Below, one piece after another: positions 13,462 to 26,300 of a stretch of 64,000 bases of DNA. This DNA comes from Calonectria ilicicola (Eukaryota; Ascomycota; Sordariomycetes; Hypocreales; Nectriaceae). Every line of letters starts with the position of its first letter. The first letter of the stretch is position 1. The notes beneath the pieces are model-generated. The model did not search any database, had not been told where the DNA came from, and saw only the letters and a program-made list of their open reading frames with translations. Location of the stretch: positions 2,728,001-2,792,000 of the forward strand of contig CP085825.1 in assembly GCA_020809705.1 (NCBI GenBank), in the 5' to 3' direction. The position numbers were made by a program, and so were the translations under genes.

Positions 13462-14811
13462 CTAAGCCTTGCCTCCCAGGTACAGGATATTTTGTCGAAT
13501 TGGCTCCGTGAGTTCCATTCGTCCCGTGTAGATATATGCTACCGTATCTTCCCAAGCCGTTGGCTGCGGTAGTGGGAGCTCTAGGATATCTTCTGGTCGA
13601 ACAATCCTAGAGAGTATCACTGCCGCAAGGACTGGAAGGTACATTCGAGCATATTCAAGATCTACCCAACATTAGCCTGTATTCAGCCCATCATCCCATT
13701 TATTTGTATCCATAATTTCAAATGAATAAAAAAAAACGCAATGCAGGAATGCTCATAGAAGAGATAAATCATGACCAGCACATGGGATTTAGAATACATT
13801 TCATGTATAGGGTAGCTCACATATTGGGACAGCATTAAGCCGATGACGGAGAGCTCGCTTTTCAAGTTCATGGGGATGTCCAAAAGACCCTATAGGAGTG
13901 AGACCTGTGCTAGAGTGACGCCTTATTCTCGGGGTATTTGGTATCTTGGGCGATAGAATTCGTGAACTGAAGAGGGGGGAGGGTCGAGAGTTGGCTATTG
14001 AAGTTCGACGAGTGGAAGGAACACTAGACACCGGAACACGAGCGGGGATAGTTGCACGGAGTTCTTCAAGATTGAATGTTCTTGTTAATACAATCGGGTT
14101 TCTGGTTGGGGAGTGGATGATGGCACGCGTAGTTAGCCGCCCCTCGACAGGAAATGGCGATGGTAAAACACCATCATCGTTCGAAACCGAGAGAGTAGAT
14201 AAGCGTCTAAGCTCTGCTGGCATGACCAAGAGGTCTGGCATTCGAATTCCGCGTGAGCCAATAAATCCGCGGCGTCGAAGGGCATCCCGGTGAAGTTGGT
14301 TTTGCATGAGCCTCAACCTCATGGCCTCGCTGGGAACAGAGCCCCGACGGCCAATGGATTGGGAGGGACTACCGTGCTCGGTAGTCCCGGACTCGTTCAT
14401 CAATATATTTCTACTTTCTTCGGCAATGGTAAGTCGACCAGAAGCGGACGGCGGGATAAGAGGAGCCGACAGAGGCATCTGTTGGGCATAACGCAGCGGA
14501 GTGGGCAGAGGCGATTTTGAAAAGGGATTCATGAAACTGTCTGCAGGAGTGATTTCAATACTAGGCGAATTTCGACGGCTTCGGGGCTCCAGGAGCCCAA
14601 CAGCGGCTTTATCATGCTCCCTCATTCTCCCATCATCTGAGTCCGGGTGCATGGGACAGGGTCGGTTCCTGGGTGACATGGGCGCTGCCACCCACGCAGG
14701 GCTTTTGAACGCCATCCGGGAATACACAGCCTGAGAGCCATGTCCAGGCCCTGTGGTGCGTATAGGTTTAATCGCCGGACGAGGGCGACCTTCCTTCGAA
14801 GTTGCGACCAT
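13462..14811 (-). CDS. Uncharacterised protein, disordered N-terminus and BTB-like C-terminal exon
   Basis: Two exons (14811-13821, then 13661-13462) give 396 aa. The start is the ATG at 14811 in strong context (acgaccATGG); an in-frame ATG at 14853 is possible. Residues 1-330 are Arg/Ser/Pro-rich and probably disordered. Without splicing the frame ends at 13801, but a GTGAGC donor at 13820 joins in frame to an acceptor TAG at 13662. The short last exon then reads YLEYARMYLPVL, AAVILSRIVRPED, LELPLPQP and VAYIYTG, ending NILYLGGKA. It is hydrophobic and well ordered, and the VAYIYTG and NILYLGGK parts resemble the end of BTB/POZ-like domains seen in fungal hypothetical proteins. The intron (159 nt) contains CTAAT branch-like sequence. 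No function can be given. It is divergently arranged with GWT1, with 841 bp between the start codons. Confidence 0.6.
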
Positions 14812-15652
14812 GGTCGTGAGTAATGGGTGTAAGTGGACTTGGGAAAGATCCAACCCCTCAGGATGATCAGAACATGGGAAAAAGGATAGGGAACTACAGC
14901 TATGCGAACTCGAGGAGTGATATAAGCATCAAAGCCTAAGAAGAAGTAAAAATTTTTTTTTTCAAGTATGACGAAATTAACGGAGCATCCTCCTTGAATC
15001 TTGCTTGTTATTTGGTCATCTATTGCCTTTGGAATGAGATGGCGTCGTTGGGTTTCAAAGAAAGCTGAAAACCGCGCCGCAACCTGCGCCAACCTGGCCA
15101 CTTCGCCTTGAATTGACAAAGAATCTCGGGAGTCTGACGCCGTGAAATTGATGTGCGGGCGTGCATGTTTGCCACACCCGAGAACAAAGAATTAGGTTCC
15201 TAACTGCTGGGACAAGCCACGCTGCTGATCTCCTGAGCGGCTGAGAGGATTGTAGAGGTTGTTACTAGGAAGTCTATTTACAGATGTGGAGGGTTTGGAG
15301 TAACTGTAATTTCAATAAGAGCCTTTTGTACGTTTCTAGTACATCACGATGTCTTATGAATCTGGCTTCATGGATCGATATGTAGTTGTGACATGGGGAT
15401 GTTGGGCAAGGTTGCACGTGATGGGGTGATTCCAGGGTAGCCGTGCGCCCACAGAGGCGTCCCATTGGATGGTGGCTGCAGCCGCGGCGCCACTCCAGGC
15501 CACCATCGCCAACAAGGCTGAAATGCCACACCAGCTTCAGCGACTTGACAGGTGTCGTCATTGCGGCCATTTCCCTCCAAGTAGCGACGGGACGACCGGA
15601 TCATGCTGCAACAACACCCCGCTGCCTCACAATTGTTATAGTCCACCCGGCC
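14812..15652. other. Divergent intergenic region between the BTB-like gene and GWT1
   Basis: This 841-bp stretch separates two outward-facing start codons. A minus-strand frame runs to 15119 but begins only with TTG and has no acceptable splice into the gene below, so I treat it as leader DNA. It holds an E-box-like element at 15414-15424 and a CCAAT-box complement (ATTGG) near 15464, both suited to the GWT1 promoter. Confidence 0.55.
15414..15424 (+). promoter_or_regulatory. E-box element GCACGTGATGG upstream of GWT1
   Basis: The reverse complement contains ATCACGTG, matching the Cbf1/CPF1 bHLH consensus RTCACRTG. It lies 229 bp upstream of the GWT1 ATG. The same 11-mer occurs at 50892-50902 upstream of SAM37 and at 52727-52737. 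Binding by a bHLH factor is inferred, not shown. Confidence 0.45.
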
Positions 15653-17223
15653 ATGTCTGACGCCGCCGCTTACAAGAAGCTCAAGGAGGACTTCGTGTCC
15701 AACCTTTCTGGAGGTTCTGTTTCCGAAATCAACTATGTCACGTCCATCTCTGCGGTTGGTAGACCCTTTATTCCCTCCTCTCCCCAAGCGCTTGCAATTG
15801 GAACCGCAGCTGACCCTTACGCTAGGTCGCATGTATCCTCTGGTCTGTTTTGCAGGCCCGCCAGTCCTTTTTCGAATCGTACTCGATCCTAGCTCTCGCA
15901 CTCGACTTCCTACTCAATGTCGGCGCCATTCTCCTCTCGACGACGCTCTACGCAAACTCGCCACTCCTCCTCAACCTCTTCCTCATCGCCCCGGCCATAC
16001 TGATTTTCACACTGCCGACAAACTCGATTGGGCGGAAAAAGAGACCAAAGGTGCCCCCAAGTGCCCGGTCCAGGTCTGGCTCGGGCCCGCTGGATGTCCT
16101 CTCTACGAAGCCTTTCCTCACGACATATCGGGGATGTATGATGATTGTAACCTGCGTGGCAATTCTAGCCGTCGACTTTCGCTTGTTCCCTAGAAGATTT
16201 GCCAAGGTGGAGACCTGGGGCACCTCCTTGATGGATTTGGGTGTTGGCTCCTTTGTTTTCTCATCAGGTGTTGTCGCAGCTCGTCCCGTGTTGAAGGAGA
16301 AAGCTCTGGGCCGCACGACTGGCCGTGCTACACCCCTCCTTTACAGAATCCTGCATTCGATGCGTCACTCCATCCCTCTATTGGTCCTGGGAGTCATTCG
16401 ACTGCTCAGCGTCAAAGGCCTGGACTACGCCGAGCATGTGACGGAATACGGGCTTCATTGGAACTTCTTTTTTACTCTTGGTTTCTTGCCTCCTTTTGTC
16501 GCCTTCTTTCAAACAGCTCTGAGAATAGTTCCCTCCTTTGCGGCCCTGTCACTCATCGTTGGCGTCCTGTACCAAGTTCTGCTTGAAACCACCGAACTCA
16601 AGGTCTTTATCCTCACTGCGCCACGAACTGACCTTATCTCAATGAACAGGGAGGGAATCTTTAGCTTTTTCGGATACCTAGCGATCTTCCTAGCTGGCCA
16701 GGACACGGGAATGTACACTATTCCACGAAACTTTCCGCCCAAGAGCACTGCCAGCCCTGGTGCTCAGCGAAACACATTGTTGATGACCATGGCAGTCTGG
16801 GGCGGGGTGTGGACAGCCCTGTACCTGCTGACCACAAACTACAGCTATGGTCTGGGATTATCTGTTTCTCGCCGGATGGCTAATTTACCATACGTGCTAT
16901 GGGTTGCTGCCTTCAACACATTGCAGGTTTTCGCATTTTGCCTAGTTGATACCATTTTCTTTCCGGCCTTCTATAACGCTGCGGACTCAAAATCGGAAAA
17001 AGAGGCCTACGAGAGGGCAACAAGCCGAGTGCTGCGAGCCTACAACCGCAACGGACTGGTGGTTTTCTTGATTGCCAACCTCATGACTGGACTCGTCAAC
17101 CTGACAGTCCGAACATTGGATGCCACCCCAATTACGACGATCGGGATACTTGTTGGATATATGGCAACTGTCACTGGTGTTGCGGTTGGACTGGATGCCT
17201 ATAACATCTCTATCAAGCTATGA
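15653..17223 (+). CDS. GWT1: GPI inositol acyltransferase GWT1 (PIG-W family)
   Basis: Two exons (15653-15754, 15856-17223) give 489 aa, close to the ~490 aa of yeast Gwt1. The N-terminus ([20 protein letters not shown]) is the characteristic lumenal start of the family. The first intron uses GTTGGT as donor and TGCAG as acceptor and joins phase 0 ([12 protein letters not shown]). Many hydrophobic helices follow, and the conserved region around residues 125-190 ([46 protein letters not shown]) is diagnostic. The protein acylates the inositol of GlcN-PI in the endoplasmic reticulum, an early step in GPI-anchor synthesis, and is the target family of gepinacin/manogepix-type inhibitors. It carries an E-box-like element in its promoter. 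No anomaly is visible apart from the weak first donor. Confidence 0.95.
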
Positions 17224-20200
17224 GAGGACCAAAATAATTTACGAGCTGATTCCCGTATTTTGATAGTAGCGTCTTCATTTGGTATCCAATCACCAAGCTC
17301 AACATGACATCAGATGCTATAATGTCGGCAGGGATACCAATGATCCCCCCGTAGTGTTATAAGGCGGGAGCACCGGGTGGGCATGGTTAGATCATACGTG
17401 CTTGGATTAAATATGCAAATCGCCCGCACAGCAAAGTTTCCTTTTTCGCGGTCCCGAAGGCGGCCCCAGCATGCAAAGCCTATGCGGTCCGTGTTTACCT
17501 GGGATTGTGAACCAAAGGACCCGAACACCAGAGCATCATGGAATGGAACAGACCGGGAGGATGGTGGAAAGTTGAAGGTCGTGATGCCGTCGGAATAACT
17601 TGTTTTCCATGGCAGGGACGAAGACTAGGTGGAACACCGGGGTTAGGTTCATAGGACTGAGATGAGCGATCGAGACCATGCAATGCGATGATGGGCGAGG
17701 GAGCTACATAGATTCAAGCAGCACACAACTACCTTAATTTTAGCGCAGAACCATCATTGGCTGACGAGATCGGTCAGTTGCCAGCCAAGGTCAGCTACCC
17801 ATCGAGTACGATGGACACGTCGCGTTTCAATGCAATGCCCGATATGAGGTCCCTGCTTCAACTGCATGAACATGGAGCACAGTGGGTGGCGTAGCAATGG
17901 TCTCTCGACCTGGTCAAGGTGCATGTTTGTGGTGGTTGCCACCAAAAATTTGCGTTTTTTGTGTTAAAAACAAAACAAAACAAATTGGACTGCTAACACG
18001 GGTGACGTCAAATTTCTCCAGTGATTGTTCCGTGCCCTAGAGTTATAAGCACGGTCGCTGATGGTGATGGCCGTGGATATGCATATTGTGCTCAATAACC
18101 GCAAAGACGACGATCTCGTGAAGATGACGGCGTTAAGCAAATCCCATCAAGCAACGGGCGACGGTGCTTCCGAACAGTGACGTCTGAAACGGATGGCAGG
18201 CTCAGATCAACGTCAGCGAGATCCCTGTCTTTGGATGCACCTCATCTCCGACCCTTCATGCCACATAGGTACAGCTGTCAGGGTGTAAACCTTGGCGCAA
18301 ATGCAAATGGGTGTAGCGCGAAAAAGGCAAACTTTAGACTTGTCCACCAGGCGAGGCTATGGGACGCATGTGCAATACTGGTTACGATGATGGTAAGTCT
18401 GGATTGCACGTTGTTAATGCCTTGGCTGTGGGTTTATGCGCTCTCTTGATGGGCGACTAAAGAACATGACGCGCCATTGCAAAACGGGATCAAGGAGTCA
18501 AAGAGTAAATTGGGTAAAGTGAGGAAAATAAACACCCCCGACGTTGGGCCATACAATGCCGGCTTAATTTTGTTTCTTGATGATATGATAATAATATACT
18601 ATGATTGTTTTTTTCTTACAAGTGCACTGGAGGAGAAATTCGTGTGCGATGCCATGTCGTCTGTTATTGGCGGGGTTTGTTTCTTGAAATGATGAGAGAG
18701 GTGGTCCGTGAATCCAAGCCTGGGGAAAATTGGGGATGGAAATTAGGATGTCTCAGTGAACTCAGGGCCAATGTCTCGGATGAGCTAGATGGGTGATCTG
18801 GTGGGCACGGAACTAGTGGCTGTTAGGCTTACATTTGTCTTTTGATAAGCCAGAGGGGAGGATAATTGACAGCCTCCAGTGGTCAAAACAGACTCATTGC
18901 ACATGAACCGACGAAGGATCCATTAGATGAATTTGGCTAGGGCAACAGACCAAGCAGTTCTGTGAGTGGAGGATGAGGGGAGTGCAAATTTCCCCATGAT
19001 TCAGAGGTAGCCGGGGTTCAAGAGAAAATATCGGGGCATTTGGCCGTTTGGGGTGGTTGGCAGACACTCAGTAGCTTTGGCTAGGGCAGCAAACGGTTGG
19101 CCATGAGGAGGGGAGTACCAAGGGTCCAAGAGTAAACAACAAATTCGGATATTGGCGACGATGATCGCTCACTGACAGGCCATCACTGCGCCCTCGTGGA
19201 TTTCTGATGGATTAATCGGGTGGAATACCATTTGGGAATTCCGACGTGTGTGACGCGGACGGCCGGGGGTTGCGGCGACCTTGTCTGGGGGCGAAAAGAA
19301 ACAATGACATGGCGCCAGCCGGTTGGGCTGAGCAACGATAAGATGGCGGCGGCGCGGGAGCAGCAATTGACGCACATAGCCCCAACTCTACATCATGTAT
19401 GAATACGTATACAACGGACTATTGTCTGAGCCTTTCTTTTTCGGGGGTTGGTTGGGATGGCAGGAATAAGCAAAATGATACCGGGACACTGGGGCTGGAC
19501 GAATTCTGGGACGACGTTTGAAGACTGTGTAATACGTGTGGACGAAGCCCCCACGAGAAAAGTACAGCAGACAGTTGGGATGAGGCTGCAACAGTGCAAC
19601 CCTGACCCCAGCCACACTCACGTCCATGGTCGGGATGGAGCTAGACCTGTGCGTTGGCAGTGTTGGCAGGTTCTGAAGCGAGGCTTCGGAGCAATAAACG
19701 AAGCGGGCCAACAGAGGGCAGAAGAAAAAGAAAAAAAAAGGAAGCCGGCGGCAGGATCGAGAGCCGGCTGCTTACCCAGCCTTTCTGCCTCAATAGGCCA
19801 GCCTCAAGTCCCAACCACGGAGGTACCGCATCATGTTTGTTTTCTCTGGCATAGTGATTGGAGTGGTTCGATCGTGTAAGCGACTGGGGGTTGGTGTAGA
19901 TCCAACACCGAGTCATGCCAGATGTCCGATGTTAGCTGGGTTGATGATGATTCCCCTTGGCAAGAGATCATGACATCGCAGGTGGGCGCACCCGCACGCC
20001 CCGGCTCGTCACCGTCACAAGCTTGGATCTTTCTTGGATCTCTCTCAGCCAGAACATCTGACTTCCAATTGAGCTTCTCGAAAGAAGTGGGAATATTGGG
20101 CCGATTTGGACCAGGCTCATGCTTGGCCCGTGGGTGCCAATGGGCGCTAAACACGAACACACAGACACTTGACGCGCCCACGCCAAAGGCTGGCTTATTG

Positions 20201-22142
20201 GAATTTTCCATGTTGGTTTCCATTGCGCGACTCTTGAATGACACGGTCGGGTTGGCGGGGCCCGTAGGTGGATGTCTAGCATCCAAGCGTCGCCTTTGAC
20301 TAGTGGTGCGTCGGACACGCAAATAGCGTCGGTGGGAGCGATGCATTAAAACAAAAAGCGAGCAAAAGGATCACAGGAACCAGCCAGAGGTGTTCGTAAG
20401 TTGCCGACTTTGCTGCATTCCGTGGTTGGTAGCACACTGTTGACGACAGGCTGTGAAAAGAAAGCAGTGAGATTTAGACCCAACAAGGAGCAGCATGTTG
20501 TGCAGAGCAGCATAACGGCCATCATAATGTCAAGCCTTCCAGCATGAGCCTGTTTCTTCCTGCAGATCCCCCTCTGTCAAGGTTACGACTAAGGCTCGTT
20601 TTGAGAAAGAGGTTAGACGGATGACCAGGTGTCAGAATTTACGCCAACCAGGTTGCTGGTTGATTCCGTGGCTGTGCCTGTCTTGCTCAATCCTCTCCCT
20701 GCAAGCCCCTTTTGTGCTGAATTGTGCTCTCCTTTCCTGAATTTTGCCGCTGTGCTGTGTGACACAGGACATCATCACAAAAGTCGGGACCAAGCTGCGG
20801 TGTGACCGAGCAGCGTAGTGTACAGTACCCTGACGTGCTAGAGTGTCAATCCTCTGGGCCCGAGCTGAGACCAAACCCCAAGACGCCCACTCTTGGAGAT
20901 TACTGGTCAATGCCTCGCTGTGGTACCCTCTGGCGGACTGGTCTCCCTTTGAATCTTTGATTCACGCTGATGGAGGGTGTGAGACGCAAGGGAACAGGCA
21001 CCACCAATGTAATGCTAACTTGTGCCGTTGGTCAGGCTCCTCTCCATCTTGGCGTATCCCTCTGTCTCATCCTCATCCCAATCCAAAAAGTTTGACGCGG
21101 ATGGCGGTCAACTTCTTTTTTTGGGTGACCCTGGTGCCCGATTTGTTTTAGCTGCGATAGCCTCTGGGCCAATTCCAGCACGGGAGCCGACGTCAGACCA
21201 GACCGTGGCCGTTAGGTTAGCTTCAGACGGTAGCAGTAGCGCCTTCAACCTCCCGATGTAGGCTGGGAGCTGTAGCGCCTACTGGACTTGGTATGAGAGA
21301 CACCAGCGAGCGACGGGAGCGCGCCAGATGAGATTGCGGAGAAGGCAAAAAACGGGTCGCATGAGATGGCTAGGCGGGAGGTAATGCTGGGATGGTTCCC
21401 ATGACAATTCAGCATTATCTGGGCTAATTTCACAAAGCGCCTATTTCCTTGGAGCCTGAATAAAAAAAGACTGGTGGTAGTGGTCTGTGAGCGAGCGGAG
21501 GAAGCCTGGGCGGCGATGCCAGCGGCTCACGGTGAGGCCATCACCCACCAGCCGCCGGTGGTGCAGGCGTTCCACTGGTGCAGGCGCAGGCACAAGTGGG
21601 CGCGGCGTGGTGGTTTAGCGAAAGCGACCAAAAAAAAAAAACAAAACTGGCGTTTGGTGTTTGAAAGTCCCAGCCCAATGGTCAGCGCAGCTTCAAGGGC
21701 AGGAGCTGGTTTCGGGTGCCGACCTAAGTCTGAGACTCTGGGACACTGAGACCTGGTCCACATCCACGTCACGGGCCATGTATGTACAATGTACGGCACA
21801 GGAGCATATCCAGCACCTCTTGTCTGCATGTATAATGCGGATGTAGCGGTGATTAGTCTAAATCTATAGTGATATGCAAGTTCATGTTCATTTCCACATG
21901 CATCGCGCGCCGCATAGTCGAAACCAGCTACGACGCTGCGGTGTCTCAATGCGGAGCCTGGGATGCAACAGGAACAGGAACCCGTCGTGATGGCTCCCGA
22001 CTGCGCACACATGATTCTGCCACTGCCCGCTGCCAACCACCACCACCGCAACTGCAGGTCGACGTCTGGGGCACAAGGTTTCCCAGTCCAGGGCCCCAAA
22101 AGTCGCAACCGCAGCGTTTTCTTGCTCGCTGTGCCTCCTTCA

Positions 22143-22515
22143 GTACCTGCAGGAACGGCGATTCGAGGTACCGCGGCCCCTGAATCTAGCGCCAGAGACC
22201 GGCCCAGGGCCGCGCCCACGCTCCCTCGTGTACCTGCTCCGGCATGTACCTCCAGGGTCGGAGCGGGTACCTGGGCTGGGAAGGCAATGGAGGAGGGCTC
22301 GTTTGTAGCAGGTGGCCGATGGCTGGGTGGGCGGACGGGCTGAGAACCAGAGAACAACCTGCCACCTCCCCAAGTTCGTCTTGTACCAACCAAGTAAATG
22401 CCTTGTACCTGGCCCCAACCTCAGTGTCATGGAAGGCCGCTCCGAGTGTGGCTAGCACCCTCCAACCCGCCATCCTAGCAGGCCAAGGGTACTTCGCGTG
22501 CCCTCCCCTGTACCT
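22143..22515 (+). promoter_or_regulatory. Cluster of GTACCT motifs upstream of the KIN4-like gene
   Basis: Exact GTACCT begins at 22143, 22230, 22246, 22267, 22405 and 22510, all on the same strand, with further GTACC at 22168 and 22383. The cluster lies about 0.8-1.2 kb before the kinase ATG. Its density is far above chance for a 6-mer, so it may be a multi-site regulatory element. The binding factor is unknown. Confidence 0.4.
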
Positions 22516-22965
22516 GGCAACACCCCCGTAACGGTCCTTGGCCCTTGTAGCCCATCAATTTGCTGCTCCACACCTGCAGCCCAAGTCTCATCTCGTTCAA
22601 TTTCGCCTGGCGCCCGAGTCTCTTCCTTTCCACCCGCGGGCGCCCCATCTCAGCTTGGTCCTCACCCCATCTGGCTCGCCAGAGCCTTTTTGTCGGACCT
22701 TCACCTTTTCCCATCTGTTGTACTTCAGCCTTGCCTGTCCCTCCTGCTCCTCCTTTCTCCCCTCGTCTGTGTGTTTTGCGCGCCTGTGCTTGTTCGGAGA
22801 GTGTGCACCCGCTACCGGAGCACATAATAATAACAACACCGCCGCCCCGGGTGCCCCAATCCCTCTCTGCCTCTCCGTCCCCCTACAGCAGTAGTCTGTA
22901 CTGCGCCTGCGCGTCCCGCTCCTCGTCCACTCAGGAGTCACCGCGCCGCCTAGGGACTCTAGAGG

Positions 22966-22985
22966 AAAAAAAAAAAAAAAAAAAA
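22966..22985 (+). repeat. 20-nt poly(A) tract in the KIN4-like leader region
   Basis: An uninterrupted run of 20 A lies about 350 bp upstream of the kinase ATG, after a long pyrimidine-rich stretch. Poly(dA) tracts often exclude nucleosomes in fungal promoters; that role is inferred here. Confidence 0.7.
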
Positions 22986-23336
22986 CAGCGACAGCACCAA
23001 CAAATCGCACGCCGCCGACCGAAATTCCACACACCATGAGATAGGAGAGTCGAACCTGGTTCCATTGGTTTTTCCCAGGTTCTCGTCCCGACTCCACCGC
23101 ACGTCCGCCTCGATTCGCCCACCGCGTTTTTTTGCCCGGCGCCGCGTCCACCCCAAAATCCCGACCTCTAAAACGGTCAGATATATTGCCGTGCATAATC
23201 ACGTCGCCTACTCGAGTCCCGTCGCGTTCCTGCCAGGTTTTTTTTTTTCTTAGTCCGTTAGACGACCTGGCTGGTTGACCGAGATCCCCAAAGACCAAGC
23301 CGTCCCACTCTGCCAAACGCGTCTGGGCGTGAGAAG

Positions 23337-26300
23337 ATGTCGACTGCCTTGCAAACGGCCCCCCATCAGCACACCGCTCTGGCGTCGTCTCCCCTGGCCT
23401 CGCCGTCGAGCCGCCAGTACCGCCCACCACCTTCAGCGTCCCGGGAGCCGTACAATGGTCATCAGAATTCGCCTGCTTCAGCATCGAGACGCCCCCCATC
23501 CCGCAAGACGAGCGATACCGCACCCTCGCCTACTTTTCACCTCACTCCTGGTCTAGGGAACCAGTCTGTGTCTGCTGAGCAGCAACACGTGAATCCCTCC
23601 GATAATCACACAAACATGCCACCCGTCGCGCCTCCAAGAGCCTCATCCAACCACCAGAGCAACGCACGAAGAACGGCATACTCCAACGAGAAGATGTCCA
23701 ACTCGCCTCGGCATGGTCAAGCGGAGACGCCACGATCAGGCTCGCGCGGCAACCCTATTATTACCACTGAGAACGGCTATCGGAACGGAAAGCCTGGCAG
23801 TTCTCACGACTCTCCAGCTCGAGCCACGAGTCGAGATGGTAGATCGAGCACCACCACTGTGGCCATCCGTTCTGCTCACGGCACTCCTTCAAAATCAACC
23901 CAAGAAGCCACCGACAATCTTTCCAAGGCGATTGCTGCTACCGACGATGTAAATGGCCACGATCGCAATCATGCTGTGCAAGCCACTGATGCTGCACCGC
24001 CCCCCACCTCCGCTGGTGAGGAGAGGCGAGGTGGCAGGAGTCGCCACGAGCAAAGCCGAAATCAGAAGGGAAACACTAAATTCGGCGACTTCATTCTCGG
24101 AAACACAATTGGAGAGGGCGAGTTTGGCAAGGTCAAGTTGGGCTGGAAACAGGACAGCAGCGTACAGGTTCGATCGCCCTTTTTGTCTTGTGATTTTTCT
24201 AGTGTCAATGGTCGTGCTAACCACCGCGCAGGTCGCCATCAAGCTCATTAAGAGAGACAGCGTCGGTAGCAACCCGTCCCGCTTTGCCAAGATCTACCGC
24301 GAAGTTGCCATCCTACGCGGTATTCAGCACCCTAATATCGTCCGACTGATTGATAAGGTCGAAACTGACCGACACATCGGTATTATTCTCGAATATGCAT
24401 CGGGTGGCGAACTTTTTGACTATATTCTTAACCATCGATATCTCAAAGATCATTCTGCGCGGCGACTATTTGCCCAACTTGTGTCTGGCGTTGGTTATTT
24501 GCACAAGAAAGGAATTGTTCATCGAGATCTTAAGCTAGAGAACTTGCTTCTAGATCGTAACCGTAACATTATTATTACGGATTTCGGCTTTGCAAACACA
24601 TTCGATTCCAATGAGGAACTGAGTGAAGAAGAGGAGCTCAATTTGACAGACAGAGAGTTTGTTAAGCGCATGGGTCTCGACCGCATCAAACCAAATGGGT
24701 CCAGGAAGGGTGATCTGATGCAAACTAGCTGTGGCAGTCCCTGCTACGCTGCTCCAGAGCTAGTTGTGAGCGACTCTCTATATACAGGACGGAAGGTGGA
24801 CGTGTGGAGCTGCGGTGTCATTCTAGTAGGTTGCACATAAACTTCCCCGGCAGCGCGATGCTAACGTTTAACTTCCCTAGTACGCCATGCTTGCTGGCTA
24901 TCTCCCTTTCGACGATGATCCGGCTAACCCTGAGGGTGACAACATTAACCTGCTCTATAAATATATCGTAACGACCCCGCTCACCTTCCCGGAGTACGTG
25001 ACGCCACACGCCCGAGATCTTCTACGCCGCATACTAGTGCCGAATCCTCGCAAGCGAGCAGATCTATTCGAAGTAGCTCGTCACAGCTGGTTGAGCGAGT
25101 ATGCGCAGCTTGTCGAATTTATCACCAGCTCCACCACCTTGCCTTCAGAGGTCCAAAATTCGAGCGCCCCTCCCACTACAGACTACGCCGAAGCTCCCAC
25201 CGTCACAAGAAGCTCATCAGTTCGCGAGGCCAAGACCAAGCCATCCCACCCTCCGATTGTCGGTGGTCTTAACAAGACTCATGGCAACATTGACCCAGAG
25301 GCTGAGGCAGCAAACCACCGTACGCCTAAGGATGCCAAACGCAGAACTGTACAAGTAGAGTATGTTGCACCAACAACTCAAACGCAGCGCGGTTCAGATG
25401 TAGCGCCCTCAAAGACACATACCCGACCAAGCTCCCAAGCCCAGGCGGAAGCTCAAACACCAGTCTCGACGCAGAAACCGCTGCCCAGGGACCCTCCAGT
25501 GGCCAAGGATGTCACCCCAAAGACTACTGCCGCCAAACGACCTCTAACCGCCCAAACAAACCCGCCTCCCTCCCGACCTGGACGAGATACGCGCACGACT
25601 TCTGACAATGCCTTCATCCCTAGCATTAGCACCACTACCCGACCGCAGACAGGTGGCTCCGTGCAGGCTCGGCCTAACTACGGACAGCCTGTTCCTCCTG
25701 CTGTCGCAGACACAAATGCCCAAGGCCGAATTCAGCAGCCTAGCACCGTTGATGACGACGAAAATATGGGCAAGACATTTGGCAGTGTCCCTCCCAAGGT
25801 TGCAAAGATGACTTTCCAGGGTGAGACAAAGCGAGAGGGCAGAGGTCATAAACGATCCAACACTCTGGGTGATCTTGGTACCAAGATTATGGGTCGCCGT
25901 GGGTCTCTCTTCGGTGGTTCTCGGAATAAGAAGAAGCCGGAGCAGCCAGCGGAGAATCCCCGAAAGTACCCTCCTGTCAGTATGTCCAACACCATGCTCG
26001 CTGGTGAAGAGGCTGGTCCTAGACCCTCTGTTGATTCACGAGTGTCTCGACGATCATTCTCTCTTGGGCTCGGAAAGAAGCGGAGTGGCAGTATCCCCCG
26101 CTCCCAAGGCTCAGGAGAGACCAAGGGTCGACGATTCTCTCTCGCCAAAGCCATTGGCCTCAGCAGAGATAGTGGCAGCGCACCTCCGTCCGAGGCAGAT
26201 TCTCAGGCAGACCTTCCTATCCAGAACCCTCAGACGACCCCTCCCACCGGCTACAGTGCCCATGAAGAGCCTCGCCACAGTGAGCCTTACTTTGACGCCG

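Larger units (their letters stand above)
17224..23336. other. Gene-free 6.1-kb interval and 5' region of the KIN4-like gene
   Basis: I find no supported gene. Frames of up to 308 codons occur, but they are GC-biased shadows, partly antisense to the kinase leader. The last ~1.2 kb differ from the rest: six GTACCT motifs (22143-22515), CT-rich blocks around 22590-22790, and a run of 20 A at 22966-22985. These suggest a long promoter and leader for the kinase gene. The remainder shows only short A/T runs. Confidence 0.55.

Noticed and set aside
14622..15119. Minus-strand frame upstream of the BTB-like gene (SIQGEVARLAQVAAR...)
   Set aside because: It begins with TTG rather than ATG, and I found no donor/acceptor pair joining it in frame to the downstream gene. 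It is probably leader DNA.
19848..19880. TGGCATAGTG and GGTTCGATC, resembling tRNA A and B boxes
   Set aside because: The two boxes are only about 10 nt apart and no cloverleaf forms.
21527..22393. 288-codon minus-strand frame
   Set aside because: GC-driven frame with no recognisable domain, opposite the GTACCT promoter region.
22597..23523. 308-codon minus-strand frame
   Set aside because: It lies antisense to the kinase leader and N-terminus and translates the poly(A) tract as poly-Phe.
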